The notes below the pieces were generated by a model. The model saw only the letters and a list, made by a program, of their open reading frames with translations, had not been told where the DNA came from and did no database searches. Both the position numbers and the translations under genes were made by a program. Shown here in pieces: positions 53,888-61,453 of a DNA stretch of 64,000 nucleotides. The DNA comes from Rhizobacter koreensis (GTDB lineage Bacteria; Pseudomonadota; Gammaproteobacteria; Burkholderiales; Burkholderiaceae_C), in assembly GCF_013366375.1 (NCBI RefSeq), contig NZ_JABWMJ010000007.1, forward strand, positions 270,420 to 334,419, given 5' to 3'. Position 1 is the first letter of the stretch. Each line of letters starts with the position of its first letter.

Positions 53888-54522
53888 GTCTCCTTCCTGT
53901 GCTCGATGACGCCTGGTGATCCGCCGTGATGTGCTCGACCCGCGCGCAGCCGCGCCGGTCGATGGCTTCACCGCAAGCGGAGGCGATCTTAGTGGTCGAG
54001 GCGGCACGCGCAGAAGCCCGCCGGTCGTTGAGCCGTTCGCCGCGGGTGAACGCCCGCGGTGTGGCAGCACCTGCCTCGACGGAATACGCGTCACCGGTGC
54101 TCGCGGCGGTCCGCTTCACGCGATGTACACATCGCCCGCATGTCATGGCACGACGGGTCGCGCAGGTGTATTCTTTTTCGCGCCGCTTCGTCGACGTCAC
54201 GCGCCGACCACGACGAGCAGGCACGACCGGCAAAAGCCGGCGCAACAGAGCGAACAGGAGACAAGACTTGCAAGCCCAGGCAAGGGGCCACCGTTGCTCC
54301 TCGATGCGGTGCGCGATCGCCCTCGCCCGCCCGCGCACCGGGCGGCGCTGAGCGCCTCGCCGGGGCGACCGACGAACAAATCCATACCCCGGCAGCGTCC
54401 GGATCGACCAACGCCCGGTCACCACGCCAGCGCGCCAGGCGAGCGAGCCTGCGCATCGACGAAAGGGGCGTACCAGCGAGCCCGGCTCATCCCGAGCCTT
54501 TGTCCACCAGGAGGAGAAGACG
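53888..54522. other. 635-base region between the cupredoxin and cohesin genes
   Basis: No convincing gene. Open frames are present but show no family motif. A hairpin with 7-bp arms (CCGCGGG / CCCGCGG) lies at 54040-54059. The right end carries a strong RBS (GGAGGAG, just before 54523). The region should hold the promoter of the cohesin-like PEP-CTERM gene and, divergently, that of the cupredoxin gene. Confidence 0.5.
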
Positions 54523-55110
54523 ATGTTCACGACCGCCGTGTCCGAGCGCTGCAAGCGACTGCTGCTGACATGCAGCCTGGTGTTGCTGCCGTACGCGACC
54601 TGCCTGGCCGCGCCGACGTTCTCGCTCGGCAGCCCTGGCGGCGTGCGCATCGGCGACACGCTGGTGCTGAGCGTGAACGCCAGCGACGTGACGGACCTCT
54701 ACGCCTACCAGTTCACGCTGAACTTCAACCCTGCCCTCTTCCAAGCGGTGGCGGTGACCGAGGGCCCGTTCCTGCGCAGCGGCGGAGCGACCTTCTTCGA
54801 CCCGGGCCTGATCGACAACTCGACCGGCACCATCTCGTTCGTGCTCGACTCGCTGCTCGGCCCCGTCAACGGCGTGAGCGGCGCGGGCGTCCTCGACACG
54901 CTGCAGTTCCGCGTGATCGGTCAGGCGCCCTTCGGTGTCTTCAGCTTCTCGGACGCGATCGCGCTGGACTCGAACCTCAACCTGATCGCGCTTCAGACCA
55001 GCGCGTTCACGCAGGCGATTCCGGAACCGGCGACGCTGCTGCTCGTCTTCGCCGGGGCGGCGGCCGGCCTCGCGCGTCGGCCGGCAAAGGCACGCGCGCG
55101 AATGGTCTGA
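54523..55110 (+). CDS. cohesin-like PEP-CTERM surface protein
   Basis: A 195-residue secreted protein. The signal peptide ends near LAAPTF. Residues about 30-160 look like a cohesin module: FSLGSPGGVRIGDTLVLSVNASDVTDLYAYQFTLNFNP-type strands, then LQFRVIGQAPFGVFSF. The C-terminus IPEPATLLLVFAGAAAGL followed by Arg residues is a PEP-CTERM exosortase signal, which would fix the protein in the envelope or exopolysaccharide. The RBS GGAGGAG is ideal. It lies 80 bp upstream of an enzyme with a C-terminal dockerin-like motif. Confidence 0.82.
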   Translation: MFTTAVSERCKRLLLTCSLVLLPYATCLAAPTFSLGSPGGVRIGDTLVLSVNASDVTDLYAYQFTLNFNPALFQAVAVTEGPFLRSGGATFFDPGLIDNSTGTISFVLDSLLGPVNGVSGAGVLDTLQFRVIGQAPFGVFSFSDAIALDSNLNLIALQTSAFTQAIPEPATLLLVFAGAAAGLARRPAKARARMV

Positions 55111-55190
55111 CCGACTACGGGCGGAACGTAGCGCCGCGTCCGCTTCGCACACGCCCGATCCTCTCGTTCGTCTTCACAAGGAGTCCACAC

Positions 55191-57545
55191 ATGATCGATC
55201 GACACGATCCAAGCCGGCTGCCGTGGCGCCTGTTCGGCCGCGTCGCTGCCGCGATGGCGGTGACGCTGTTCGTCGGCGCCGCGCCGGCCGCCCCAACCCC
55301 GCAGGCTCTCGACCACGCACGCTGGCTCGCGCATGCCTCCCAGGTGACGATCAAGCGCGACGACAAGGGCATCGCGCACGTGCACGGCAAGACCGACGCG
55401 AACGCGGTGTTCGGCATGGTCTACGCGCAGGCCGAGGACGACTTCAGCCGCGTCGAGCGCAACTACCTGGTCACGCTCGGCCGACTCGCCGAAGCCGAGG
55501 GCGAAGGCGCGATCTTCCAGGACCTGCGCTACCGCCTGTTCCTCGACCCCGAGGAACTCAAGGCCATGTACGCCGCGAGCCCGGCGTGGCTGCGCACGCT
55601 GATGGACGCATGGGCCGACGGCCTTAACTACTACCTCGCCACGCACCCCGAAGTCCGTCCGCGCGTCATCACGCGCTTCGAGCCGTGGATGGCGCTCAGC
55701 TTCACCGAGGGCAGCATCGGCCCGGACATCGAGCGCGCCTCGCTGGCCCAGCTCACCACGTTCTACAGCAACCCCGCGCTGATGAGCAGCAGCCAGAAGC
55801 CCGACGCCGAGGCACTCGCGCTCGCTGCAGCCGCGCCCGAGCCGATGGCCGACCCCGACCGCGGCTCGAACGGCATCGCGATCGCGCCGAGCCGTACCGT
55901 CGCGGGCCGCGCACTGCTGCTGATCAACCCGCACACCAGCTTCTACTTCCGCTCGCTCCTGCACATGAGCAGCGACGAAGGCTGGAACGTCTATGGCGCG
56001 GCGACCTGGGGCCAGCCGTTCATCTACCAGGGCTTCAACGCGACCGCGGGCTGGATGCACACCTCGAGCACGGTCGACAACGTCGACGAGTTCGCCGAGA
56101 CGATCGTCACCGGCTCGAACGGCAGCCTTTCGTATCGCTACGGCAACGAGCTGCGGCCCGTGGCGACGAAGATGATCACGATCTCGTACCGCACGGCGAG
56201 CGGCACGTTGGCCCAGCGCACGTTCAAGACCTACGCCACGCACCATGGTCCGATCATTCGCCAGCTCGCCGACGGCCGCTGGATCGCGTTCGCGCTGATG
56301 AACAAACCGGTCGAGGCGCTGCAGCAGAGCATCCTGCGCACGAAGGCACGCAACCTCGCGGAGTATCAGCAGGTCGCCGAGCTCAAGGCGAACAGCTCGA
56401 ACGACACCCTGTACGCGGATGCCGAAGGAAACATCGCGTTCCTGATGCCGCAGTTCATGCCGGTCCGCAACAACCAGTTCGACTACGCGCAGCCGGTCGA
56501 CGGCAGCAACCCGGCGACCGACTGGCAGGGCCTGCACACCCTGACCAGCATGCCGTCGGTGCTGAACCCGAGCAGCGGCTGGGCGTTCAACTCGAACAAC
56601 TGGCCGTGGACCTGCTGCGGCGTCGACAGCCCGAACGCGGCCAACTACCCGCGCTACTTCGACCGCACCGGCGAGAACGAACGCGGCATCCACGCGGTGC
56701 AGCTGCTCACCGGCCGCAGCAACTTCACGCCCGAGGGGCTGCGCGACGTCGCGTACGACACCTATCTCACGGCCTTCGCGCGCCTGGTGCCGCCGCTGGT
56801 CGCGGCCTGGGACGCGCTGCCGCAGGGCGACGCGCAGAAGGCGCGGCTCGCCGGCCCGATCGGCGTGCTGCGCAGCTGGGATTACCGCTGGGGCGTCGAC
56901 TCGGTCGCGACCTCGCTCGCCGTGTTCTGGGGCGGCACCGGCAACACCGATGCGGCGCGGCTCACCGCGCTCGACACCGCGGTGGCGCGCCTCACGACCG
57001 ACTTCGGCCGCTGGCAGGTGCCGTGGGGCGAGATCAACCGCATGCAGCGACTCGACGACGCCATCACCAACCCGACGTTCGACGACACGAAGCCGAGCAT
57101 TCCGGTGCCCTTCGTCTCGGCCACCTGGGGCTCGCTCGCGTCGTATCCGGGCTCGCGCCGCAACACCGCCCGCTTCTACGCGACCAGCGGCAACACGTTC
57201 GTGGCGGTGGTCGAGTTCGGCCCGACGCTGCGCGCCTGGGCGGTGCGCGAAGGCGGCAACAGCGGCGACCCCGCTTCGCCGCACTTCTTCGACCAGGCCC
57301 AGGACTACGCCAACGGCAACCTGCGCCCGGTCTACTTCTACCCCAGCGATCTCGCCGGGCACGTCGAGCGCACCTACCAGCCGGGTGTATGCGCCGACCT
57401 CAAGGTCACGAGCAGCAGCGTGGGCCGGCGCAGCGGGCAGGCGGGCTTCAACGCCGCAGCCGACCTCGACGGCAACGGCGTGATCGACATTCGCGACATC
57501 GCGACCATCTCGCGGCTGGTCACGCCGGGCACCGCGTGCCCATGA
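55191..57545 (+). CDS. penicillin-acylase family Ntn-hydrolase with C-terminal dockerin-like motif
   Basis: A 784-residue secreted enzyme. After a signal peptide comes the alpha-chain (AQAEDDFSRVERNYL, residues about 79-93). The self-cleavage site and nucleophile are S226 in PDRGSNGIAIAPS; the beta-chain contains INPHTSFYF and the long Ntn core to about residue 730. The last 51 residues (C734-P784) carry SVGRRSGQAGFNAAADLDGN and an EF-hand-like loop D758-x-D760-x-N762-G-x-x-D766-x-x-D769, as in type I dockerins, flanked by two Cys. The AAGGAG RBS precedes the ATG at 55191. Substrate unknown; the family includes acylases for beta-lactams and acyl-homoserine lactones. Confidence 0.9.
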   Translation: MIDRHDPSRLPWRLFGRVAAAMAVTLFVGAAPAAPTPQALDHARWLAHASQVTIKRDDKGIAHVHGKTDANAVFGMVYAQAEDDFSRVERNYLVTLGRLAEAEGEGAIFQDLRYRLFLDPEELKAMYAASPAWLRTLMDAWADGLNYYLATHPEVRPRVITRFEPWMALSFTEGSIGPDIERASLAQLTTFYSNPALMSSSQKPDAEALALAAAAPEPMADPDRGSNGIAIAPSRTVAGRALLLINPHTSFYFRSLLHMSSDEGWNVYGAATWGQPFIYQGFNATAGWMHTSSTVDNVDEFAETIVTGSNGSLSYRYGNELRPVATKMITISYRTASGTLAQRTFKTYATHHGPIIRQLADGRWIAFALMNKPVEALQQSILRTKARNLAEYQQVAELKANSSNDTLYADAEGNIAFLMPQFMPVRNNQFDYAQPVDGSNPATDWQGLHTLTSMPSVLNPSSGWAFNSNNWPWTCCGVDSPNAANYPRYFDRTGENERGIHAVQLLTGRSNFTPEGLRDVAYDTYLTAFARLVPPLVAAWDALPQGDAQKARLAGPIGVLRSWDYRWGVDSVATSLAVFWGGTGNTDAARLTALDTAVARLTTDFGRWQVPWGEINRMQRLDDAITNPTFDDTKPSIPVPFVSATWGSLASYPGSRRNTARFYATSGNTFVAVVEFGPTLRAWAVREGGNSGDPASPHFFDQAQDYANGNLRPVYFYPSDLAGHVERTYQPGVCADLKVTSSSVGRRSGQAGFNAAADLDGNGVIDIRDIATISRLVTPGTACP

Positions 57546-57576
57546 GCGATGCCGGCAGCGCCGGCTCGCGCCGAGA

Positions 57577-58737
57577 TCAGTTGCCGAGCAAGGCGCGCAG
57601 CCGGGCGACGACGCGGCCGCGCTCGTGCGCCTGCACCCGCGCAGCCTGCGCCGGATCGTCGTAGAGGCCGGCGCGCTGGTGGGCCTCGAGCATGCGGCTC
57701 ATGTCGCGGACCGACGTGACGAGACCCGTCGCCACCGCCGACTCGAAGCCGCGCGCGACGATCGAGCCCGGCGCGCGCTCGGCTGCGCGCTTGCAGGCTG
57801 ACGCGACGCGCCAGCGCCAGTCGGGGACGAAGTCGGTCAGCACCGGCGTCACCGGCTTGCCGCTGACCAGCGCCTCGGCCAGCATCGCTGCGCTGTCGGC
57901 GGTCACCACGAACTCGTCGGCCGCGCCGCGCAACGCCGGGTAGGGGTTGTCGGGCTCGCCCCAGGGCACGATGCGGTGGGGCCCTTCCATCGCCCCGCGC
58001 AGGCATGCCAGCGCCGAGGGCGGCGTGCGCGGGCTGGTCAGCACCCACGCGCTGCCGCCGCGCGATTGCAGGCGCGCGTTCACGGCGTCGGCCACGCGTC
58101 GCGCGGCACGCTGGGTGAGCACGTGAGGCCGGCTGTCGCCGCCGACCAGCACCACCGTCCACGGCCGCGGCAGCGCGGCCGCATCCGCGGCCCAGCGCGC
58201 TCCGAGCGCGGCTTCGGTCGGCCCCGACGCCAGCAGCGGCAGCAGGCACTCGAGCACGTTGTCGCGAGCGGGCAGCGCGTACTGCGGCGTGGTGACGACG
58301 AGGTCCCACCACGCGAGCGGCGTCCATGGCCGATGCACGCTGACGATGCGCGTGCGCCCGCCGGAGCGGCGCTTGACCCACAGCGCGGCGGCCGCGCTCT
58401 TGCGGCCGGCGACGATCACGAGCTTGGGCCAGGGTGCCTCGAGCGGCACGTCGCTGCGCCAGGACATGCGGCTGGGCAGCCAGTGCGCGGGCGGCACCCG
58501 AGCCAACGCGTTGAAGCGGAGCCGAACGGTGCGGAACGCAACCCCGAGTTCACCGGCCAGAGCGAGCACCTGGCGTGCGTCGCCGACCCGGTCGGCGGTC
58601 ATGGCCCACACCGGAGCGACCGCCGTCTCGCCGATGGCAGGCGGCTCGGGCGCCGGCCGCGCATCCGGCTGCTTGGGGCCCTGCCCCGCACCGGTCCCGG
58701 TGCGCTCGATCGTGCGCGGGCTGAGGGCGACGGACAT
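57577..58737 (-). CDS. mitochondrial fission ELM1-family protein
   Basis: A 386-residue protein of the ELM1/DUF1022 family. Family-like features are VWAMTADRVGDARQVLALA at about residue 43, PKLVIVAGRKSAAAAL, LVGGDSRPHV and the C-terminal glycosyltransferase-like block VTADSAAMLAEALVSGKPV. Bacterial members are often called nucleoside-diphosphate-sugar epimerase-like but are better seen as GT-B-fold proteins of unknown role. The first 35 residues are a Pro/Arg-rich extension. It is convergent with the acylase gene. Confidence 0.87.
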   Translation of the reverse strand: MSVALSPRTIERTGTGAGQGPKQPDARPAPEPPAIGETAVAPVWAMTADRVGDARQVLALAGELGVAFRTVRLRFNALARVPPAHWLPSRMSWRSDVPLEAPWPKLVIVAGRKSAAAALWVKRRSGGRTRIVSVHRPWTPLAWWDLVVTTPQYALPARDNVLECLLPLLASGPTEAALGARWAADAAALPRPWTVVLVGGDSRPHVLTQRAARRVADAVNARLQSRGGSAWVLTSPRTPPSALACLRGAMEGPHRIVPWGEPDNPYPALRGAADEFVVTADSAAMLAEALVSGKPVTPVLTDFVPDWRWRVASACKRAAERAPGSIVARGFESAVATGLVTSVRDMSRMLEAHQRAGLYDDPAQAARVQAHERGRVVARLRALLGN

Positions 58738-58813
58738 CGTCCGAGCCTAGGAAAAACGGCCTCGCGTGTCTGTCTGGCGCGACCTCCGGGTCCTGTCAGG
58801 CGGTGTCGTACGC

Positions 58814-59470
58814 CTATTCGCGGTTGAGCCCGCACCAGCGGATCGCGGCGAGCGTCAGCTCGGCGCCGTCGTCGAGTCCGATCTTCTCCTTGATGCGCGC
58901 GCAGTAGGTCTGCACCGTTTTTTGGCTCACGTAGAGCTCGTCGGCGATCCGCCGGGTGGTCTGCCCCTCGCCGAGCCGGCGGAACACCTCGAGCTCGCGG
59001 TCGCTGAGCCGGTCGACGTGGTCGATCTCGTCGCCTGCCGCCTGCGTGAGGCGCTCGGCCAGGCGCGAGAACACCTCCGGGGTCGCGTAGATCTTGCCCG
59101 AGTGGACCCAGCGGATCGCCGGGACGATCTGCCCGCTCGATGCACCCTTCATGACGTAGCCGCGCGCGCCCGCGCGCAGCGCACGCTCGACGTCGCGGAT
59201 CTCCTCGTGCATCGAGAGCACGAGCACGCGCACCGCCGGCAGCCGGGCGCGCAGGGCCTTGATCAGCTCCATGCCCGAGCCGCGCCGCAGCGACAGATCG
59301 ACCACCGCAACGTCGGGCGGATCGGCGCTCATGGCGGCGAGCGCGGCGGCCTGCTCGTCGGCTTCGCCGGTGACCTCGAAGCCCGGCTCGGTCTGCAGCA
59401 GCGCCTTGAGCCAGTCGCGCACCAGCGGGTGGTCGTCGACCAGGAAGACGCGGATCGCCGCGTCGCTCAC
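58814..59470 (-). CDS. LuxR/NarL-type response regulator
   Basis: A 218-residue response regulator. The receiver domain starts IRVFLVDDHPLVRDWL, with the phosphoacceptor Asp in DVAVVDLSLRRGSG near residue 57 and the Lys in GYVMKGASS near residue 107. The LuxR-type HTH is at residues 152-210 (LSDRELEVFRRLGEGQTTR, then SQKTVQTYCARIKEKIGL). The GTG start at 59468-59470 overlaps the stop of the histidine kinase gene by 4 bp, so the pair is co-translated and is a cognate two-component system. Confidence 0.93.
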   Translation of the reverse strand: MSDAAIRVFLVDDHPLVRDWLKALLQTEPGFEVTGEADEQAAALAAMSADPPDVAVVDLSLRRGSGMELIKALRARLPAVRVLVLSMHEEIRDVERALRAGARGYVMKGASSGQIVPAIRWVHSGKIYATPEVFSRLAERLTQAAGDEIDHVDRLSDRELEVFRRLGEGQTTRRIADELYVSQKTVQTYCARIKEKIGLDDGAELTLAAIRWCGLNRE

Positions 59471-60546
59471 GCCTCGGCCGCTCCGGCTCGCGGCAGCACG
59501 CAGACGACGCGCGTGCCTTGCCGTTCCGTCCGCTCGATCGACAGGCTGGCGCCGATGTACGCGGCGCGGTGCGACATGATCGGCAGCCCCATCCCGGAGC
59601 CGGAGCGCTCCTGCGACAACCCGTGACCGTCGTCCTCGACGACGAGCGACACGTTCTGCCGGTCGCCCGCGAGCGTCACGTCGACGCGCGTGGCCCCCGC
59701 GTGGCGGACCGCGTTGCGCAGCGCCTCCTGTGCGATGCGATAGAGCTGCGCGGCGGTCGCCGGATCGGCCACCGCGACGTCGCCGGCATGGCTGAAGCGG
59801 CACGCGAGGCCGCTGCTCGACGACTCGTCGACGAGGTCGTTGATGCGCTCGGGCAGCTGCTCGGGTGCGATCTCGGACAACAGCAGGCCGCGCGCGAGCT
59901 GGCGCGTCTTGCCGATGCCGGTCTCGATCAACGCGATGATCGCCTGCGCATCCTGCGCGAGCGGGTTCTGCTGCTGCGCGAGGCGCTGGCACAGCACCTG
60001 CGCGGCGAGCGTGGTGCCGACGAGGTGCTGGCAGATCTCGTCGTGCAGTTCCTGACCCATCAGGTTGCGCTCGTTGGCGCTCGCGTTCAGCAGTTCGCGC
60101 TCGAGCCGCCGGCGCTCCTGCGAGAGCATGAGGATCTCGCGCGTGCGCTCGGCGACGCGCTGCTCGAGCTCGCGGTAGAGCGTGATCAGATGGCCGCAGA
60201 CCCAGACCACGAGCAGCAGCACGACCAGGGTCGAGGCGGCGTTCCACCAGATCCAGAACGGCAACGGCCCGCCCGACAGTTCGAACACGTCGCCGATCAG
60301 CTTGAACGCGATGCTCGCCACCGAGACCGCGACCGCCGCACGCGTGCCGAGCCAGCCGACGGCGAGCAGGATCGGCACGAAGTAGAAGATCGCGAGCGAA
60401 AGCCTGATCTCCGAGAGATAGTCCGCGAGCGCGATCGACAGGATCATGGCGACCACGATGCCGAGCGCCTGGTGCCGGCTCAGCGAGGCCTGACGTGCGA
60501 ACTGGGTCAGGATCCAGTCGCTCGAGCCGGTCATCGTTGCGTTCAT
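59467..60546 (-). CDS. sensor histidine kinase (HisKA_3 type)
   Basis: A 359-residue kinase. Three to four N-terminal membrane helices (residues about 25-125) form a MASE-like sensory module without a recognised ligand domain. The phosphoacceptor His is in NLMGQELHDEICQHL near residue 165 (HisKA_3), followed by a HATPase domain with the N-box AQEALRNAVRHAGA and the G-box DDGHGLSQERSGSGMGL. It pairs with the LuxR-type regulator. The input signal is unknown. Confidence 0.92.
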   Translation of the reverse strand: MNATMTGSSDWILTQFARQASLSRHQALGIVVAMILSIALADYLSEIRLSLAIFYFVPILLAVGWLGTRAAVAVSVASIAFKLIGDVFELSGGPLPFWIWWNAASTLVVLLLVVWVCGHLITLYRELEQRVAERTREILMLSQERRRLERELLNASANERNLMGQELHDEICQHLVGTTLAAQVLCQRLAQQQNPLAQDAQAIIALIETGIGKTRQLARGLLLSEIAPEQLPERINDLVDESSSSGLACRFSHAGDVAVADPATAAQLYRIAQEALRNAVRHAGATRVDVTLAGDRQNVSLVVEDDGHGLSQERSGSGMGLPIMSHRAAYIGASLSIERTERQGTRVVCVLPRAGAAEA

Positions 60547-60708
60547 GCGAGCCTCGTGCGTCTTGTGTCACCGGAGCAATCGCGGCAGGGGTCGCGTGCG
60601 CGCCGTGCGAGCGGCGGCCCGGTCGCGGCAGAGAGTCGCCGGGTTGCCGTGCCCCTGTGCCCGCCGGCCGCGCGTCACCACAACTTCTGAAAGCTTCGGA
60701 CAAAGAAA

Positions 60709-60740
60709 AACGGCCTAGCGATCGCGATCGCTAGGCCGTT
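60709..60740 (-). terminator. perfect 32-bp palindrome terminator of the broken tRNA-Arg
   Basis: AACGGCCTAGCGATCG followed directly by its reverse complement gives 16-bp arms with no mismatch. On the minus strand a T run follows at 60708-60702. It lies 16 bases after the CCA end of the tRNA fragment, so it is the native tRNA terminator that stayed on the chromosomal side. Confidence 0.85.
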
Positions 60741-60755
60741 GATCTTCTTTCAACT

Positions 60756-60800
60756 TGGTGCGGCTGGCAGGAATCGAACCCACGACCCCTTGGTTCGTAG
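60756..60800 (-). other. 3' half of tRNA-Arg(ACG): attachment-site core at an island boundary
   Basis: Read on the minus strand, the 45 bases are the tRNA-Arg(ACG) 3' part: anticodon loop CTACGAA, 3' anticodon stem CCAAG, variable loop GGGTC, T-arm GTGGG-TTCGATT-CCTGC, acceptor CAGCCGC, discriminator A and CCA. The 5' part is absent: upstream of the anticodon loop the sequence is GGTTAT, not the expected stem CTTGG. This is how an attachment core looks at the displaced end of an element that integrated into the tRNA gene. The full tRNA should be at the other end of the element, to the right. Confidence 0.8.
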
Positions 60801-61381
60801 ATAACCAGACGCCGCCAAGTCATTGATTTTCAACACATTTCCGACGTTCATTCCTATCCAATCTGTCCTGTCCTGCACTGTACATCACGGGTCAGTCCCC
60901 CAATAGTCCCCCAGCTTCGGCGCCGTCTCGGATCCTCTCGGCGGGCCAAGAATCACGTAGCGAGACGCCTGTCGTACCACCGACGTCGCACTCGCTCGCG
61001 CGTAGAAATGAGAGTCAGGGTGTATCGGAGCGAGGACGCCCTTGAACTCCTCTTCGACCCCACGGGCGGCTCCCGCGCCAGACAGGTGCGGGTTCCCGTG
61101 CTCTTACCACCAAGGGCGGCGCTGGGCTGCGAGCGCCAGCCGGCCGGCCGCGTGTCCATGTTGCCGCATTGAAGTCCGCTGGCGTGCCGTACCCGGCAAC
61201 CACCTGCTCCACAGGGGCACAAGACCCGAACACGCGAGTGATGCCGAGCAGGCCCTCGCTCGCGGCCTGGCTCCCCGCGTGCACACGCACTGATCTGTTC
61301 GTCTGCGTGGCGTGCGCCTCCGATAGGCGAACTGCCGCCGCCAGTTCCTGCCCGCCCCAAGCCTCGGCGGCTGCTTCACCG
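60801..61381. other. left end of the integrated region, no recognised gene
   Basis: About 580 bases between the tRNA fragment and the IS21 element. Short open frames on both strands do not show a recognisable protein; a minus-strand frame at 61015-61290 looks weakly coding but matches nothing I know. The first 110 bases are notably AT-richer than the surrounding chromosome. The integrase arm-like repeats at 60894-60912 are the only clear signal. Confidence 0.55.
60894..60912. repeat. AGTCCCCC direct repeats (candidate integrase arm sites)
   Basis: AGTCCCCC occurs at 60894-60901 and 60905-60912, an 11-bp period (one helical turn), about 95 bases inside the element from the tRNA core. Similar GGGGGACT tandem sites are frequent near tRNA-integrated elements of Burkholderiales and Pseudomonas and are taken as arm-type binding sites for tyrosine integrases. 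Confidence 0.6.
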
Positions 61382-61387
61382 TGTTGG

Positions 61388-61433
61388 GCGACATGAAAAA
61401 CTGACCCCCTGGCGACATTGAGAACTGACCCCC
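61388..61433 (+). repeat. IS21 left terminal repeats (two copies)
   Basis: Copies at 61388-61409 and 61412-61433 with a 24-bp period. They are transposase-binding sites typical of IS21 ends. Confidence 0.88.
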
Positions 61434-61453
61434 TTCAAGCGAAGGAGGTTCGA

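Noticed and set aside
54146..54161. A sigma-54-like site TGGCAC-N-GTCGC upstream of the cohesin-like gene
   Set aside because: The -24 box is present, but the -12 box has GTCG in place of TTGC, so it fails the core requirement.
54195..54520. A possible c-di-GMP riboswitch before the cohesin-like gene (AAAAGCCGG resembles a GEMM core)
   Set aside because: The conserved tetraloop/receptor and second stem of the GEMM fold are not found at the expected spacing.
60756..60820. A possible amber-suppressor tRNA (anticodon CUA) by folding the sequence upstream of the T-arm
   Set aside because: The fold needs an abnormal base after the anticodon and a long variable loop. Reading the loop as CTACGAA with CCAAG gives a normal tRNA-Arg(ACG) 3' half with a truncated 5' side.
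61015..61290. A minus-strand frame with plausible codon choice in the island end
   Set aside because: No start context, no motif, and it overlaps other equally open frames. Not enough to call a gene.
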